A stretch of 64,000 nucleotides of DNA from Burkholderiales bacterium (GTDB lineage Bacteria; Pseudomonadota; Gammaproteobacteria; Burkholderiales; Burkholderiaceae_C), in assembly GCA_947453625.1 (NCBI GenBank), contig CANGHK010000010.1:44046-108045 (forward strand), given 5' to 3'. A program made the position numbers and the translations under genes. Below, one piece after another: positions 1 to 8,444 of this stretch. Within the stretch, counting starts at the first letter, position 1; the number at the start of each line of letters is the position of its first letter. The notes under the pieces are model-generated. The model was not told the DNA's origin. It worked only from the letters and a program-made list of their open reading frames with translations, and searched no databases.

Positions 1-284
1 CGCTGCGGTCGACGGTCTCGGGTTCATCCATCAGGCCCTGCCCGGACGACGCCAACCTTGGCCGGTACGACCCCAAGGCGCCGGCTTCACCGCAGTTCCG
101 CAATCCGGTGCATTGCGTGGAGCGCACCCACGACCACGGCGTGCACAGCATCGCGGCCGACTCGGCCGGCAAACTCCACACGTCTGAAGCCTGCGAAGGC
201 AAGCGTGTCCAGCGCTTCGTCAACAAGGGCGTGGGCAAGGTGGTCGCCGGCGCCCAAGGCGTGGTCTGGCCGAAGGCGAATTGA
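1..284 (+). pseudogene. 3' remnant of an NHL-repeat (six-bladed beta-propeller) protein, internally deleted
   Basis: The frame is open from the window edge to the TGA at 282-284. It encodes two stretches typical of bacterial NHL-repeat proteins: one around SPQFRNPVHCV (about 75-120) and a last-blade stretch with GVHSIAADSAGKLHTSEA, then GKRVQRF and a closing VVWP. In full-length relatives these two motifs are, from memory, separated by roughly 70-80 residues of propeller; here only about five residues lie between them. The residues before NLGRYDP do not look like the family either. I read it as the end of a gene that lost an internal piece, so a pseudogene, though a short intact variant cannot be excluded because the 5' part lies outside the window. 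Confidence 0.5.
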
Positions 285-372
285 ATCGGCGGTCGGGTGC
301 AGACGGATCCCGTTGCGCCGGATCGGCCACTGCAAGCCCGCGCCGCGGCGGTTTTCAACCGCCGCTGGCGAA

Positions 373-1395
373 TCAGCTCAGCACAAACTCGAGATTGCCG
401 AGTTTTTCAATCCGGGTGACGAGTTTGTCGCCCGGTTTGAGCCACACCTGCTTGTCCTTGGCATAGCCGGCGATGACGCCTTCGGGCGTCCCGGTAAAGA
501 TGATGTCGCCGGGCTCTAGCGTGAAGATCTTCGAGGTGTAGCTGATGATCTGCGCGCAATTGAACACCATGTCGTTGGTGTTGGACGACTGGCGAACACC
601 GCCGTTGACCAGGCATTCGATCTTCAGCGCGTTGGGGTCGCCCACCAGATCGGAGGTCACAATATAGGGCCCGATCGGGCCAAAGCCGTCGTTGGTCTTG
701 CCTATCATCCACTGGCTGCTTCGCGACTGCAGGTCGCGCGCGGTGAAGTCGTTGCCGGTGGCGTAGCCCATCACATACGACAGCGCATCGGCTTCGCTGA
801 CATTGGCGGCCCGGCGACCCATCACGATGACGAGTTCGGCCTCGTAGTCGAACTGCTCGGCGGCGACCGCGGATACCCGCACCGTGCCCCGGTGGGCATT
901 CAAGGTGTTGTTGAACTTGTTGAACAGGATCGGCAACTTCGGGATCGGATTGTTGGTTTCGCGCGCATGGCGGGCGTAGTTCAGGCCGACGCAGACGATC
1001 TTCTCGGGCCGGGTGATCGCCGGTGCGTAGTCGATCTTAGACTCGTCGACAAACAGCTCGGCTTGCCCGGTGGCGAGTGCGCGCGCCACCAGCGCGCCCA
1101 GCCCCTGATCACCACCTTGAATGACATCGTCGGTGGTTCTCGGCGCCGCCAGCTTGTAGCTTGCGGCGGCCTTGGCCACGTCGAGTATGCCCCGGGCGGT
1201 CTTTACCCCCAGCACGGCGGCGTCGCCCTGACGCATGTTGAGCAGCGTCATGCCGCGCGCCATCACGGGCGAGGCGGGGCGCTCAGCTGACCCCGACGGC
1301 ACGATCTGGGCAGTGGCAGCTTGCGGCACGGCAATCACTGTGGCCGCGCTCGCCGCCACGGTGGTCTTGATAAAGCCTCTGCGCGAATCTTGCAT
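373..1395 (-). CDS. Fumarylacetoacetate hydrolase family protein with Tat signal
   Basis: FAH-superfamily enzyme of about 340 residues. The family (acylpyruvases, 2-oxo-hept-3-ene-dioate hydratases and isomerases) cleaves or hydrates beta-diketo acids in catabolism of aromatics, using an E-E-D metal site. The C-terminal two thirds carry the family core: KIVCVGLNYARHARE, FDYEAELVIVMGR, GNDFTARDLQ and GDIIFTGTPEGV. The N-terminus reads SRRGFIKTT followed by an Ala/Val-rich stretch ending AATAQ, a convincing twin-arginine signal peptide, which is odd for a normally cytosolic enzyme. ATG 1395 is preferred over the adjacent GTG 1398 because AAAGGA lies about seven bases upstream. The next gene on the strand, rnhA, ends about 150 bp upstream, so it probably has its own promoter. 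The substrate is unknown. Confidence 0.88.
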   Translation of the reverse strand: MQDSRRGFIKTTVAASAATVIAVPQAATAQIVPSGSAERPASPVMARGMTLLNMRQGDAAVLGVKTARGILDVAKAAASYKLAAPRTTDDVIQGGDQGLGALVARALATGQAELFVDESKIDYAPAITRPEKIVCVGLNYARHARETNNPIPKLPILFNKFNNTLNAHRGTVRVSAVAAEQFDYEAELVIVMGRRAANVSEADALSYVMGYATGNDFTARDLQSRSSQWMIGKTNDGFGPIGPYIVTSDLVGDPNALKIECLVNGGVRQSSNTNDMVFNCAQIISYTSKIFTLEPGDIIFTGTPEGVIAGYAKDKQVWLKPGDKLVTRIEKLGNLEFVLS

Positions 1396-1549
1396 CACCG
1401 GTCCTTTGTGGTTGTGAAATGCGCGCCCGGTTGAAAGGCCGGTCTGCGCTCTGGCGGGACGGGCCGCCTGCCGCCGTCACCCCATCCGCGGCCAATGTCC
1501 GAGATGCGCATGCCGGTGTCAATCGGCGTTTGACCGCAGCCGCCCTGCC

Positions 1550-2254
1550 TCACGGTGCCCGGTAATCGGGGATGGCCATCCAGTGGGTGGCCCAGGGCTT
1601 GTCGCGCAGCGCACCGCTTCGCGAACCGGTTTCGGCGCGCGTGATGCTGGGCCCCGCGCCGATGTCCTCGACCTGCCCGTAGAGCACGGTGCGGTGCTCG
1701 GGCTCGGGCAGGCTGACGGGTGTCCAGGCCAGTCCAGGCGCTGCAGCCGAGCCCAGGTCCAGGGCTTGCTGGGACGGTACAGGTCCCCGCGCCGGGGTTG
1801 GCGCGGGGGTGATGCCGGTGCCGGTCCGGATGGCTTGCGCCGCCAGCAGGTCGCAGCGCTCGTTGTGCGCATGCCCGGAGTGGCCCTTGACCCACTGCGT
1901 GCGCAGCCGGCGCTGGTCGGCGATGGCATAGAGCTGTTTCCAGAGCGAGAGATTGGCGACGGTTTCGCCTTTGGAATTCCGGAAGCCCTTGCTCTCCCAG
2001 CCCCGGCGCCACTCGGTCAGCCCCTTCAGCGTGTACTGCGAGTCCGAGACCAGCAGCACCTCGGCGCCGACCGGCGTCATCGCCATGCCGTGCAGCGCCG
2101 CGCTGAGCTCGGCGATCTGGTTCGTGCCGTGGCCGAGGAAGCCCGAGCCCTCGATCGCGGCGCCGCCGTCGGGCGGGAGGACGACCGCGCCCCAGGCGCT
2201 GGGGCCGGGGTTGCCCTGGCAGCCGCCATCGGTGAAACAGGTCCAGATAGCCAT
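1550..2254 (-). CDS. rnhA: Ribonuclease HI with a C-terminal extension
   Basis: Degrades the RNA strand of RNA:DNA hybrids in the cytoplasm (R-loops, Okazaki primers). The first ~145 residues match RNase HI: FTDGGCQGNPG with catalytic Asp9, Glu49 in NQIAELSAA, Asp71 in LLVSDSQYTLKGL, His125 in VKGHSGHAHNERCD and Asp135. All four acidic residues are therefore present. At 234 residues it is about 80 longer than the E. coli enzyme; the extra C-terminal part is Pro/Ala-rich at first (TPAPTPARGP) and then looks more ordered (VLYGQVEDI, WMAIPDY). I do not recognise a domain there. ATG 2254 is the natural start because the beta-1 strand begins at residue 2. Confidence 0.9.
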   Translation of the reverse strand: MAIWTCFTDGGCQGNPGPSAWGAVVLPPDGGAAIEGSGFLGHGTNQIAELSAALHGMAMTPVGAEVLLVSDSQYTLKGLTEWRRGWESKGFRNSKGETVANLSLWKQLYAIADQRRLRTQWVKGHSGHAHNERCDLLAAQAIRTGTGITPAPTPARGPVPSQQALDLGSAAAPGLAWTPVSLPEPEHRTVLYGQVEDIGAGPSITRAETGSRSGALRDKPWATHWMAIPDYRAP

Positions 2255-2415
2255 TGCAGGTTCTCGTTGATTTTTCGGATTGGCATGGGTGCGTGTGCCC
2301 CGTCCAGGTGGGCGGCGGCTTCACGCGCGGTGCTCAGGACGGGCGGGGAGAATTCGCCGCCTGCGCCGGCGGGCTTTGCCGGGCGGCGATTGTGGCGCAG
2401 GCCCGGCCTTGCGGC

Positions 2416-3534
2416 TCACATCAAGGCCACGCCCTTGACCTGAGCGAACAGCGCGTCGCCGGGTTGCAGCGCCAGCGCCTCGCAGCTGCGGCGCGTGATG
2501 CGTGCCAGCAGCCGTATCGGCGCCGGGTTGCCGCTGTCTCTGTCGCTGGCCATGCCGCCCCCGTCCGCGCTGCCGGGGCCCAACCGCAGCCGCAGCAGCG
2601 CGGTGCTGTGGTCGGCCTGTATCGCCTCCAGCACCACCGGCAGCACGTTGAGCACGCTTGTCGCTGTGGGCTCGACCCGGGTGACGCTGACGTCGCGCGC
2701 CAGCACCCGCGCGCGCACCGGCTCGCCCGGCGCGGCGGCGGTCTCGCCCACCCACAGCGTGCCGCCGGCAAAGCACACCCTGGTCAGCCCGTAGTGCCGG
2801 TCATGCTGTTCGACGCGGGCTGTGATCACCACGCCGGCATCGTCCTGGCGCGCCAGCGGCAGGTCGGTGCGCGCCAGCAACTCGGCCAGCGGCCCGGCAG
2901 CCTGCACCCGGCCGGCGTCCATCAACACCAGGTGGTCGGCCAGCCGCGCCACCTCGTCCATCGCGTGGGTGACATAGACGATGGGCAGCGCCAGTTCGAG
3001 GTGTAGGCGCTCGAGGTAGGGCAGGATCTCGGCCTTGCGCGGCGCGTCCAGCGCGGCCAGCGGCTCGTCCATCAGCAGCAGGCGCGGCGCGGTGGTCAGC
3101 GCGCGGGCGATCGCCACGCGCTGGCGTTCGCCGCCCGACAAGCTGGCCGGGCGCCGCGCCATCAGCGGCGCGATGCCGAGCAGGTCGACCACAGCATCGA
3201 GCGCGAAGGCTTGCGCCGCCTCGCCGCTGCGGCGCCGGCCATAGGCCAGGTTGGCCCGCACGTCGAGGTGCGGAAACAGCGCCGCCTCCTGGATCACATA
3301 GCCCAGCGGGCGTTGGTGCGTCGGCAGCCATTGCCCGGTCGCATCGTCCTGCCAGACCAGGTCGCCGAGCGCGACCCGACCCGCCGCGCGCTCCAACCCG
3401 GCCAGCGCGCGCAGCAGCGTGGTCTTGCCGCAACCCGAGGGGCCGAACAGCGCGGTGATGCCGCGCTCGGGCAACTGCAGCGCGACGTCGAGCGTGAAGT
3501 CGCGGCGCGCCAGCTTCAGCGTGGCGTCTATCAC
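2416..3534 (-). CDS. modC: Molybdate ABC transporter, ATP-binding protein
   Basis: Energises molybdate (and tungstate) import as the cytoplasmic ATPase of ModABC. Walker A GPSGCGKTT is at 31-39, the signature LSGGERQR near 132, and Walker B LLLMDEP at 152-158. A C-terminal region from about residue 290 (LARITRRSCEALALQPGD, VKGVAL) fits the molybdate-binding TOBE/Mop fold, which is diagnostic for ModC over other importers. The GTG start overlaps the modB stop by four bases (GTGA), so the two are translationally coupled. Length 372 fits the family. No modE regulator gene is seen nearby. Confidence 0.93.
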   Translation of the reverse strand: MIDATLKLARRDFTLDVALQLPERGITALFGPSGCGKTTLLRALAGLERAAGRVALGDLVWQDDATGQWLPTHQRPLGYVIQEAALFPHLDVRANLAYGRRRSGEAAQAFALDAVVDLLGIAPLMARRPASLSGGERQRVAIARALTTAPRLLLMDEPLAALDAPRKAEILPYLERLHLELALPIVYVTHAMDEVARLADHLVLMDAGRVQAAGPLAELLARTDLPLARQDDAGVVITARVEQHDRHYGLTRVCFAGGTLWVGETAAAPGEPVRARVLARDVSVTRVEPTATSVLNVLPVVLEAIQADHSTALLRLRLGPGSADGGGMASDRDSGNPAPIRLLARITRRSCEALALQPGDALFAQVKGVALM

Positions 3535-4217
3535 CGGGACGGCCCTGTCGCGTCGCGCGGCGGCCGGTTGGCAACGTACAGCGTCACCAGCACCACCAGC
3601 GCGAACACCAGCATGCCGGCGGCCAGCCGGTGGGCCTCGGCAAACTCGCTCGCCTCGACATGCTCGTAGACCGCCACCGACAGCACCCGGGTCTGGCCGG
3701 CGATGTTGCCGCCAATCATCAGCACCACGCCGAACTCACCCACGGTGTGGGCAAAGCCCAGCACGCTGGCGGTGACGAAGCCGGGCCGCGCCAGCGGCAG
3801 GGCGACGCTGAAAAAACGGTCCAGCGGCGAGGCGCGCAGCGTGGCCGCGGCCTCCAGCAGACGCTCGGGGATGGCCTCGAAGGCCTGCTGCAGCGGTTGC
3901 ACGACGAAGGGCAGCGAGTAGATCACCGAGGCCACCACCAGGCCGGCGAAGGTGAAGGGCAGCCGGCCCAGCCCCAGCCACTGGGTGAACTGGCCGACAG
4001 CGCCTTGCGGGCCCATCAGCAGCAGCAGGTAGAAGCCCAGTACCGAGGGCGGCAGCACCAGCGGCATCGCCACCAGCGCGGCCGCCACCGGCTTGAACGC
4101 CGAGCGCGTGCGCGCCAGCCACCAGGCCAGCGGCGCGCCCAGCAGCAGCAGCAGCAGCGTGCTCAAGCCCGCCAGTTCGGCGGTCAGGCGCAGCGTGGTC
4201 CAGGTGGCGGGCGACAT
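3531..4217 (-). CDS. modB: Molybdate ABC transporter permease
   Basis: Inner-membrane permease of ModABC, 228 residues with about five hydrophobic segments. The N-terminus (TLRLTAELAGLSTLLLLLLG) and the EAA loop region (LLEAAATLRASPLDRFFSVALP) are typical of ModB. The segment HTVGEFGVVLMIGGN is the strongly conserved ModB stretch after the EAA motif. It is the second gene of modA-modB-modC on the minus strand, 19 bp after modA and overlapping modC by 4 bp. Confidence 0.94.
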   Translation of the reverse strand: MSPATWTTLRLTAELAGLSTLLLLLLGAPLAWWLARTRSAFKPVAAALVAMPLVLPPSVLGFYLLLLMGPQGAVGQFTQWLGLGRLPFTFAGLVVASVIYSLPFVVQPLQQAFEAIPERLLEAAATLRASPLDRFFSVALPLARPGFVTASVLGFAHTVGEFGVVLMIGGNIAGQTRVLSVAVYEHVEASEFAEAHRLAAGMLVFALVVLVTLYVANRPPRDATGPSR

Positions 4218-4236
4218 CGAGGCTGCAACGCCCGCT

Positions 4237-5001
4237 TCACAGGCCGTAGCCGTACTGCTGGATCAGCGCCCGGGCGGCAGGGCTCTTCAGGTAGGCCAGC
4301 AGCGCGGTGGCGGCCGCACTTTTCTCGCCCGGCTTGAGCAGCACCGCGTCCTGGCGGATCGCGCCGTACAAGTTGGCCGGTACGCGCCAGTACGAACCCG
4401 TCACCGGTTGGCCCGGCACGGCCACCTGCGACAAGGCGACGAAACCGAGCTCGGCATTGCCGGTGGCGATGAACTGGTAGGCCTGGCCTATGCTTTCTGC
4501 CATCACCTGCCTGGGCGCCAGCGCGTCGGTCAGACCGCGGGCCTGTATCACCTCGGCGGCGGCGCGGCCGTAGGGCGCCAGCTTGGGGTTGGCTATCGCC
4601 AGCCTGGCGAACCGGCTTGAGGCCAGCACCGCGCCCCGGTCGTCGACCAAGCCGGGCTGGGCGCTCCACAGCACCAGCACGCCGATGGCGTAGCTGAAGT
4701 TGCTGCCCGCCACCGCATGGCCTTCGCTGATCAGTTTCTTCGGCGTCGCGTCGTCGGCGGCGAGCAGCACCTCGAAGGGCGCGCCGGCGACGATCTGGCT
4801 GTAGAGCTTGCCGGTCGATCCGACCGAGATGCTCAGCGTGTGACCGCTGGCGGTGCTGAAGCCTTCGGCGATCCGGGCCAGCGGACCGGCAAAGTTGGCA
4901 GCCACCGCCACCTTCACCTGGTCGGCCTGCGCCGTGGCCGGCAGCATCCAGGCGGCGGCGCTGGCACAGAGCAGGGCCAGACGGCGGGTTCCAGGGGGCA
5001 T
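4237..5001 (-). CDS. modA: Molybdate-binding periplasmic protein
   Basis: Periplasmic receptor that captures molybdate and delivers it to ModBC. The N-terminus carries a cleavable signal peptide (RRLALLCASAAAW... TAQA). The mature part begins VKVAVAANFAGPLARIAEGF and contains VGSTGKLYSQI, GAPFEVLLAADDATP and YGRAAAEV, all recurring ModA motifs around the oxyanion pocket. Length 254 is normal. It is the first gene of the mod operon. Between it and the preceding gene is a GC-rich ~115-bp gap in which I cannot pick out a Mo-box. Confidence 0.94.
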   Translation of the reverse strand: MPPGTRRLALLCASAAAWMLPATAQADQVKVAVAANFAGPLARIAEGFSTASGHTLSISVGSTGKLYSQIVAGAPFEVLLAADDATPKKLISEGHAVAGSNFSYAIGVLVLWSAQPGLVDDRGAVLASSRFARLAIANPKLAPYGRAAAEVIQARGLTDALAPRQVMAESIGQAYQFIATGNAELGFVALSQVAVPGQPVTGSYWRVPANLYGAIRQDAVLLKPGEKSAAATALLAYLKSPAARALIQQYGYGL

Positions 5002-5115
5002 GGCGGGGTTCAGGGTGGCGAGCGCTTGGACAGACCCCGCGCAGTATCGCGCCGAGCCGGCGTCGGTCTGCCTGGCTGGCTGGCAGATCGGCGAACAGCC
5101 CGACGGACTCCCTGG

Positions 5116-5928
5116 CTAGCGCCCCGTCCAGCGCGGCGCGCGCTTTTCGATGAAGGCGCGTGGGCCTTCCTTGAAATCGTCGCTGGCCATCACCCGCGTC
5201 TGGGCCTGCGTCGACAGCGCCTGCAACTCGGCATCGGTGCAGTCCAGCGCGTGGCGGGCCACGCCCAGGCTTTCGCGCACGGCGATAGGTGCGTTGACGG
5301 TGATGCGCGCGGCCAAGGCGCGCGCTTCGTCGAGCAGGTGTTCGGGCTCGGCCAGCCGGTTGACCATGCCGTACTGCAGCGCGCGCTCGGCCGAGAGGGG
5401 CTCGCCGGTCAGGATCATCTCCAACGCCACCGCCTGCGGCAGCGCGCGCGGCAGCCGGTACAGACCGCCGGCAGAGGCGACCAGCCCGCGCTTGACCTCG
5501 GGCAGGCCGAAGCGTGACTGCGGCACGGCCACGATCAGGTCACAGGCCAGCGCGATCTCGCAGCCGCCGGCCAGCGCCGGGCCGTTGACGGCGGCGATCC
5601 ATGGCTTGCTGCGGGTGGCATGGACGAAGCCGGCAAAGCCGCTGCGCTCGGTGCGCAGCGCCGCGCCCTGGCCGTTGGACAGCGCCTTCAGGTCGGCGCC
5701 GGCGCTGAAGGCCTCATGGCCGGTACCGGTCAGGATCACGACCCACACATCGGCGTCGGCCTCGCTCTGGTCTATGGCCGCCTGCAGCCCGCTGGCGACG
5801 TCGCCGTTGACCGCGTTGCGGGCCTGCGGCCGGTTCAGCGTGACGAGCATCACATGGTCGGGCAGGCGTTCGATCAGCACCGCCGGGGAAGACAGGTCGG
5901 ACTTCAGGTCGGATATCAGGGCGGACAT
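5116..5928 (-). CDS. Enoyl-CoA hydratase/isomerase (crotonase) family protein
   Basis: Crotonase-fold enzyme of 270 residues, probably hydrating a trans-2-enoyl-CoA in beta-oxidation. The oxyanion-hole segment AFSAGADLKAL and the NGPALAGGCEIALACD helix are present. Both glutamates that act in classical hydratases can be placed, one in GGCEIA and one in FGLPEVKRG. The C-terminus ends with the usual FIEKRAPRWTGR. ATG 5928 has a GGAG about eight bases upstream. It lies upstream of modABC on the same strand but is separated by ~115 bp, so it is probably independent. It diverges from alanine dehydrogenase across a 222-bp promoter region that holds an inverted repeat. Confidence 0.9.
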   Translation of the reverse strand: MSALISDLKSDLSSPAVLIERLPDHVMLVTLNRPQARNAVNGDVASGLQAAIDQSEADADVWVVILTGTGHEAFSAGADLKALSNGQGAALRTERSGFAGFVHATRSKPWIAAVNGPALAGGCEIALACDLIVAVPQSRFGLPEVKRGLVASAGGLYRLPRALPQAVALEMILTGEPLSAERALQYGMVNRLAEPEHLLDEARALAARITVNAPIAVRESLGVARHALDCTDAELQALSTQAQTRVMASDDFKEGPRAFIEKRAPRWTGR

Positions 5929-5984
5929 TCAGCGACTCCAGAGTAAGGGTGGGCGCATCCTAGTCGCCCCCAGTCGCCGGCGCC

Positions 5985-6006
5985 CATCGTCGGATCGGAC
6001 GATGGA
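5985..6006. promoter_or_regulatory. Inverted repeat in a divergent promoter region (candidate operator)
   Basis: Perfect 8-bp arms, CCATCGTC-N6-GACGATGG, lie between the enoyl-CoA hydratase and ald start codons. A near copy (17 of 22 positions identical) sits at 35603-35624 in another divergent promoter region of this window. That suggests a shared transcription-factor site; the regulator is not identified. Confidence 0.45.
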
Positions 6007-6150
6007 TGGGCGGCCAGGTCAGGGCGCCGGCGAGACGGTCTGGTGTCGACGGTCAAATCTTTCTGCCAATCAAACCAGGCTGTTGATCCAGGTGGCTCAG
6101 TCTGCGCGCGCCTGTTCTCACAATGGCCGACTGCCCAACCGGAGACTCCC

Positions 6151-7266
6151 ATGCGCATCGCCGTTCCCAAGGAAATCAAGAACCACGAATACCGCGTCGG
6201 GCTGACGCCGGCTGCGGCGCATGAACTGGTGGCGCGCGGCCACGAGGTCTGGGTGCAGACCGGCGCTGGCGCGGCGATCGGCCTGGACGATGGCCAGTAC
6301 CTGGCCGCCGGTGCGCGCATCGCCGCCGACGCTGCCGAGGCCTTCGCCCGCGGCGAAATGGTCGTCAAGGTCAAGGAGCCGCAGCCGGCCGAGATCGCGA
6401 TGCTGCGCGAAGCCCAGTTGCTCTACACCTACCTGCACCTGGCGCCCGACCCCGGGCAGACCGCCGCGCTGGTGCGCAGCGGCGCGGTCTGCATCGCTTA
6501 CGAGACCGTCACCGGCCCTGGTGGCGGCCTGCCGCTGCTCGCGCCGATGAGCGAGGTGGCCGGTCGCATGGCGGTGCAGGCCGGCGCCGCCCACCTGGAG
6601 AAAAGCAAGGGTGGCATGGGCATCCTGCTGGGCGGCGTGCCGGGCGTGGCGCCGGCAAGGGTGACGATTCTTGGCGCCGGTGTCGTCGGCAGCAATGCGC
6701 TGCAGATGGCGGTCGGCCTGGGCGCGCAGGTCGTGGTGCTCGACCTCAGCGTCGACCGGTTGCGCCAGCTCGACCTGATTTTCGGCAACCGCATCACGAC
6801 GCTGTTCTCCACCACCCATGCGGTCGAGGAGGCGGTGCTGGCGGCCGACCTGGTGATCGGTGGCGTGCTGATCCCCGGCGCGTCGGCGCCCAAACTGGTG
6901 ACGCGCGCGATGGTCGGCCGGATGAAGCGCGGCGCGGTGGTGGTGGACGTGGCGATCGACCAGGGAGGTTGTTTCGAGACCTCGCATGCCACCACCCATG
7001 CCGACCCGACCTACGAGGTCGACGGCGTGGTGCATTACTGTGTGGCCAACATGCCCGGCGCGGTGGCGCGCACCTCGACCTTCGCGCTGGGCAATGCCAC
7101 GCTGGTCCATGCGCTGGCGCTGGCCGACAAGGGCTGGCGCGGCGCGCTGCGCGACAACCCGCACCTGCGCGCTGGTCTGAACGTGGCCCTGGGCCAGGTC
7201 ACTTGCGAGCCCGTGGCGCGCCAGCAGGGCCTGGCCTACACGCCGGCCGAGCGCCTGATCGGCTGA
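6151..7266 (+). CDS. ald: Alanine dehydrogenase
   Basis: Interconverts L-alanine and pyruvate plus ammonia with NAD(H), letting alanine serve as carbon and nitrogen source. The protein is 371 residues. It begins with the family hallmark [17 protein letters not shown]; the catalytic lysine is in VVKVKEPQ (about 75) and the histidine in YTYLHLAPD (about 96). A Rossmann GAGVVG motif is at 175-180, and [13 protein letters not shown] is near 265. ATG 6151 is preferred over upstream starts because GGAG lies six bases before it and relatives begin exactly here. It is apparently monocistronic. Confidence 0.96.
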   Translation: MRIAVPKEIKNHEYRVGLTPAAAHELVARGHEVWVQTGAGAAIGLDDGQYLAAGARIAADAAEAFARGEMVVKVKEPQPAEIAMLREAQLLYTYLHLAPDPGQTAALVRSGAVCIAYETVTGPGGGLPLLAPMSEVAGRMAVQAGAAHLEKSKGGMGILLGGVPGVAPARVTILGAGVVGSNALQMAVGLGAQVVVLDLSVDRLRQLDLIFGNRITTLFSTTHAVEEAVLAADLVIGGVLIPGASAPKLVTRAMVGRMKRGAVVVDVAIDQGGCFETSHATTHADPTYEVDGVVHYCVANMPGAVARTSTFALGNATLVHALALADKGWRGALRDNPHLRAGLNVALGQVTCEPVARQQGLAYTPAERLIG

Positions 7267-7433
7267 GCCGCGGCGGGCGGCGGCCGGGCGCTGACCCGGC
7301 ACAGCTCGGCCTGCGTCGCCGCAACCCCGAGTCACGCCGGCGACACTGTCTGCGGGTTAACCTGCGGTGTTGTTGGCGCTGGCGTGTCACCCAGGTGTTA
7401 GCCGGCAGGCCTTGCGGGCGACACACTGCCGGC

Positions 7434-8444
7434 ATGAATCGCGAACCGGTAACTGCCCTGTCCCACCCTGGTGATGCCACGCCCCCAGCCCTGGCATCGA
7501 TCGAAGCCGTCACCGCCGCGCTGGCCGGCGTCGGCTACATCGCCTCGCGCCAGGTGGCCACCGCGCTCTACCTGGCCCACCACCTGCGCAAGCCGGTGCT
7601 GATCGAGGGGCCGGCCGGGGTCGGCAAGACCGATCTGGCGGTCTCGGCCGCGCGCTGCCTGGGCCATGCGCTGCTGCGGCTGCAGTGTTACGAGGGGCTG
7701 GACGAGAGCCGCGCACTCTACGAGTGGAAGTACGGCAAGCAGCTGCTCTACACCCAGATCCTGAAGGAGAAGATCGGCCAGCTGGTCGACAGCGCCGACA
7801 GCCTGCCGAGCGCGTTCGCCAAGCTGGCCGGCTTCCAGGACTTGTTCTTCTCGCGTGACTTCCTGCAACCGCGGCCGCTGCTGCAGGCGATGGAACAGCC
7901 CGGCGGCAGCGTGTTGCTGATCGACGAGGTCGACAAGTCCGAGGAGTCTTTCGAGGCCTTGCTGCTGGAGGTGCTGGCCGACTACCAGATCACGATTCCG
8001 GAGATCGGCACCATCCGGGCCCAGGTGCCGCCGCTGGTGATCCTGACCTCCAACAACAGCCGCGAGTTGGGCGACGCGATCAAGCGCCGCTGCCTGCACC
8101 TGCACATCGGCTTCCCCGAGCCCGACTTCGAGCACAGCGTGCTGCGCGCCCGGGTGCCGGGCATCGCCGAGCAATTGCGGCTGCAGCTGGTGGCCTTCGT
8201 GCAGTCGCTGCGCCAGCAGAACATCCGCAAGCCGCCGTCGATTGCCGAGACCCTGGACTGGGCCCGCACGCTGCTGCTGCTGCATGCCCAGGCGCTGGAC
8301 GAGACACTGGTGCACGACACGCTGAACGTGCTGCTCAAGCGCGAGAGCGACATCCAGCAGGTGCGGCCTCAACTGGCCAAGCTGACCCAGCAGGCCCTTG
8401 CGGCGGCGGTTGTGGCGCCGATGTTGGCGATCACGCCGGCCTGA
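7434..8444 (+). CDS. MoxR-family AAA+ ATPase (CoxD-like)
   Basis: Cytoplasmic AAA+ ATPase of 336 residues, likely a chaperone that remodels or activates a partner enzyme together with the VWA protein encoded next. Walker A GPAGVGKT is at 59-66 and Walker [10 protein letters not shown] at 160-168. Sensor 1 is in [11 protein letters not shown], and the arginine-finger region is IKRRCLHL. The C-terminal lid extends to the end. The MoxR/VWA gene pair is a widely conserved arrangement; in CO-dehydrogenase clusters the equivalents are CoxD and CoxE. The stop TGA overlaps the next ATG (TGATG), showing translational coupling. The target is not encoded alongside. Confidence 0.93.
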   Translation: MNREPVTALSHPGDATPPALASIEAVTAALAGVGYIASRQVATALYLAHHLRKPVLIEGPAGVGKTDLAVSAARCLGHALLRLQCYEGLDESRALYEWKYGKQLLYTQILKEKIGQLVDSADSLPSAFAKLAGFQDLFFSRDFLQPRPLLQAMEQPGGSVLLIDEVDKSEESFEALLLEVLADYQITIPEIGTIRAQVPPLVILTSNNSRELGDAIKRRCLHLHIGFPEPDFEHSVLRARVPGIAEQLRLQLVAFVQSLRQQNIRKPPSIAETLDWARTLLLLHAQALDETLVHDTLNVLLKRESDIQQVRPQLAKLTQQALAAAVVAPMLAITPA

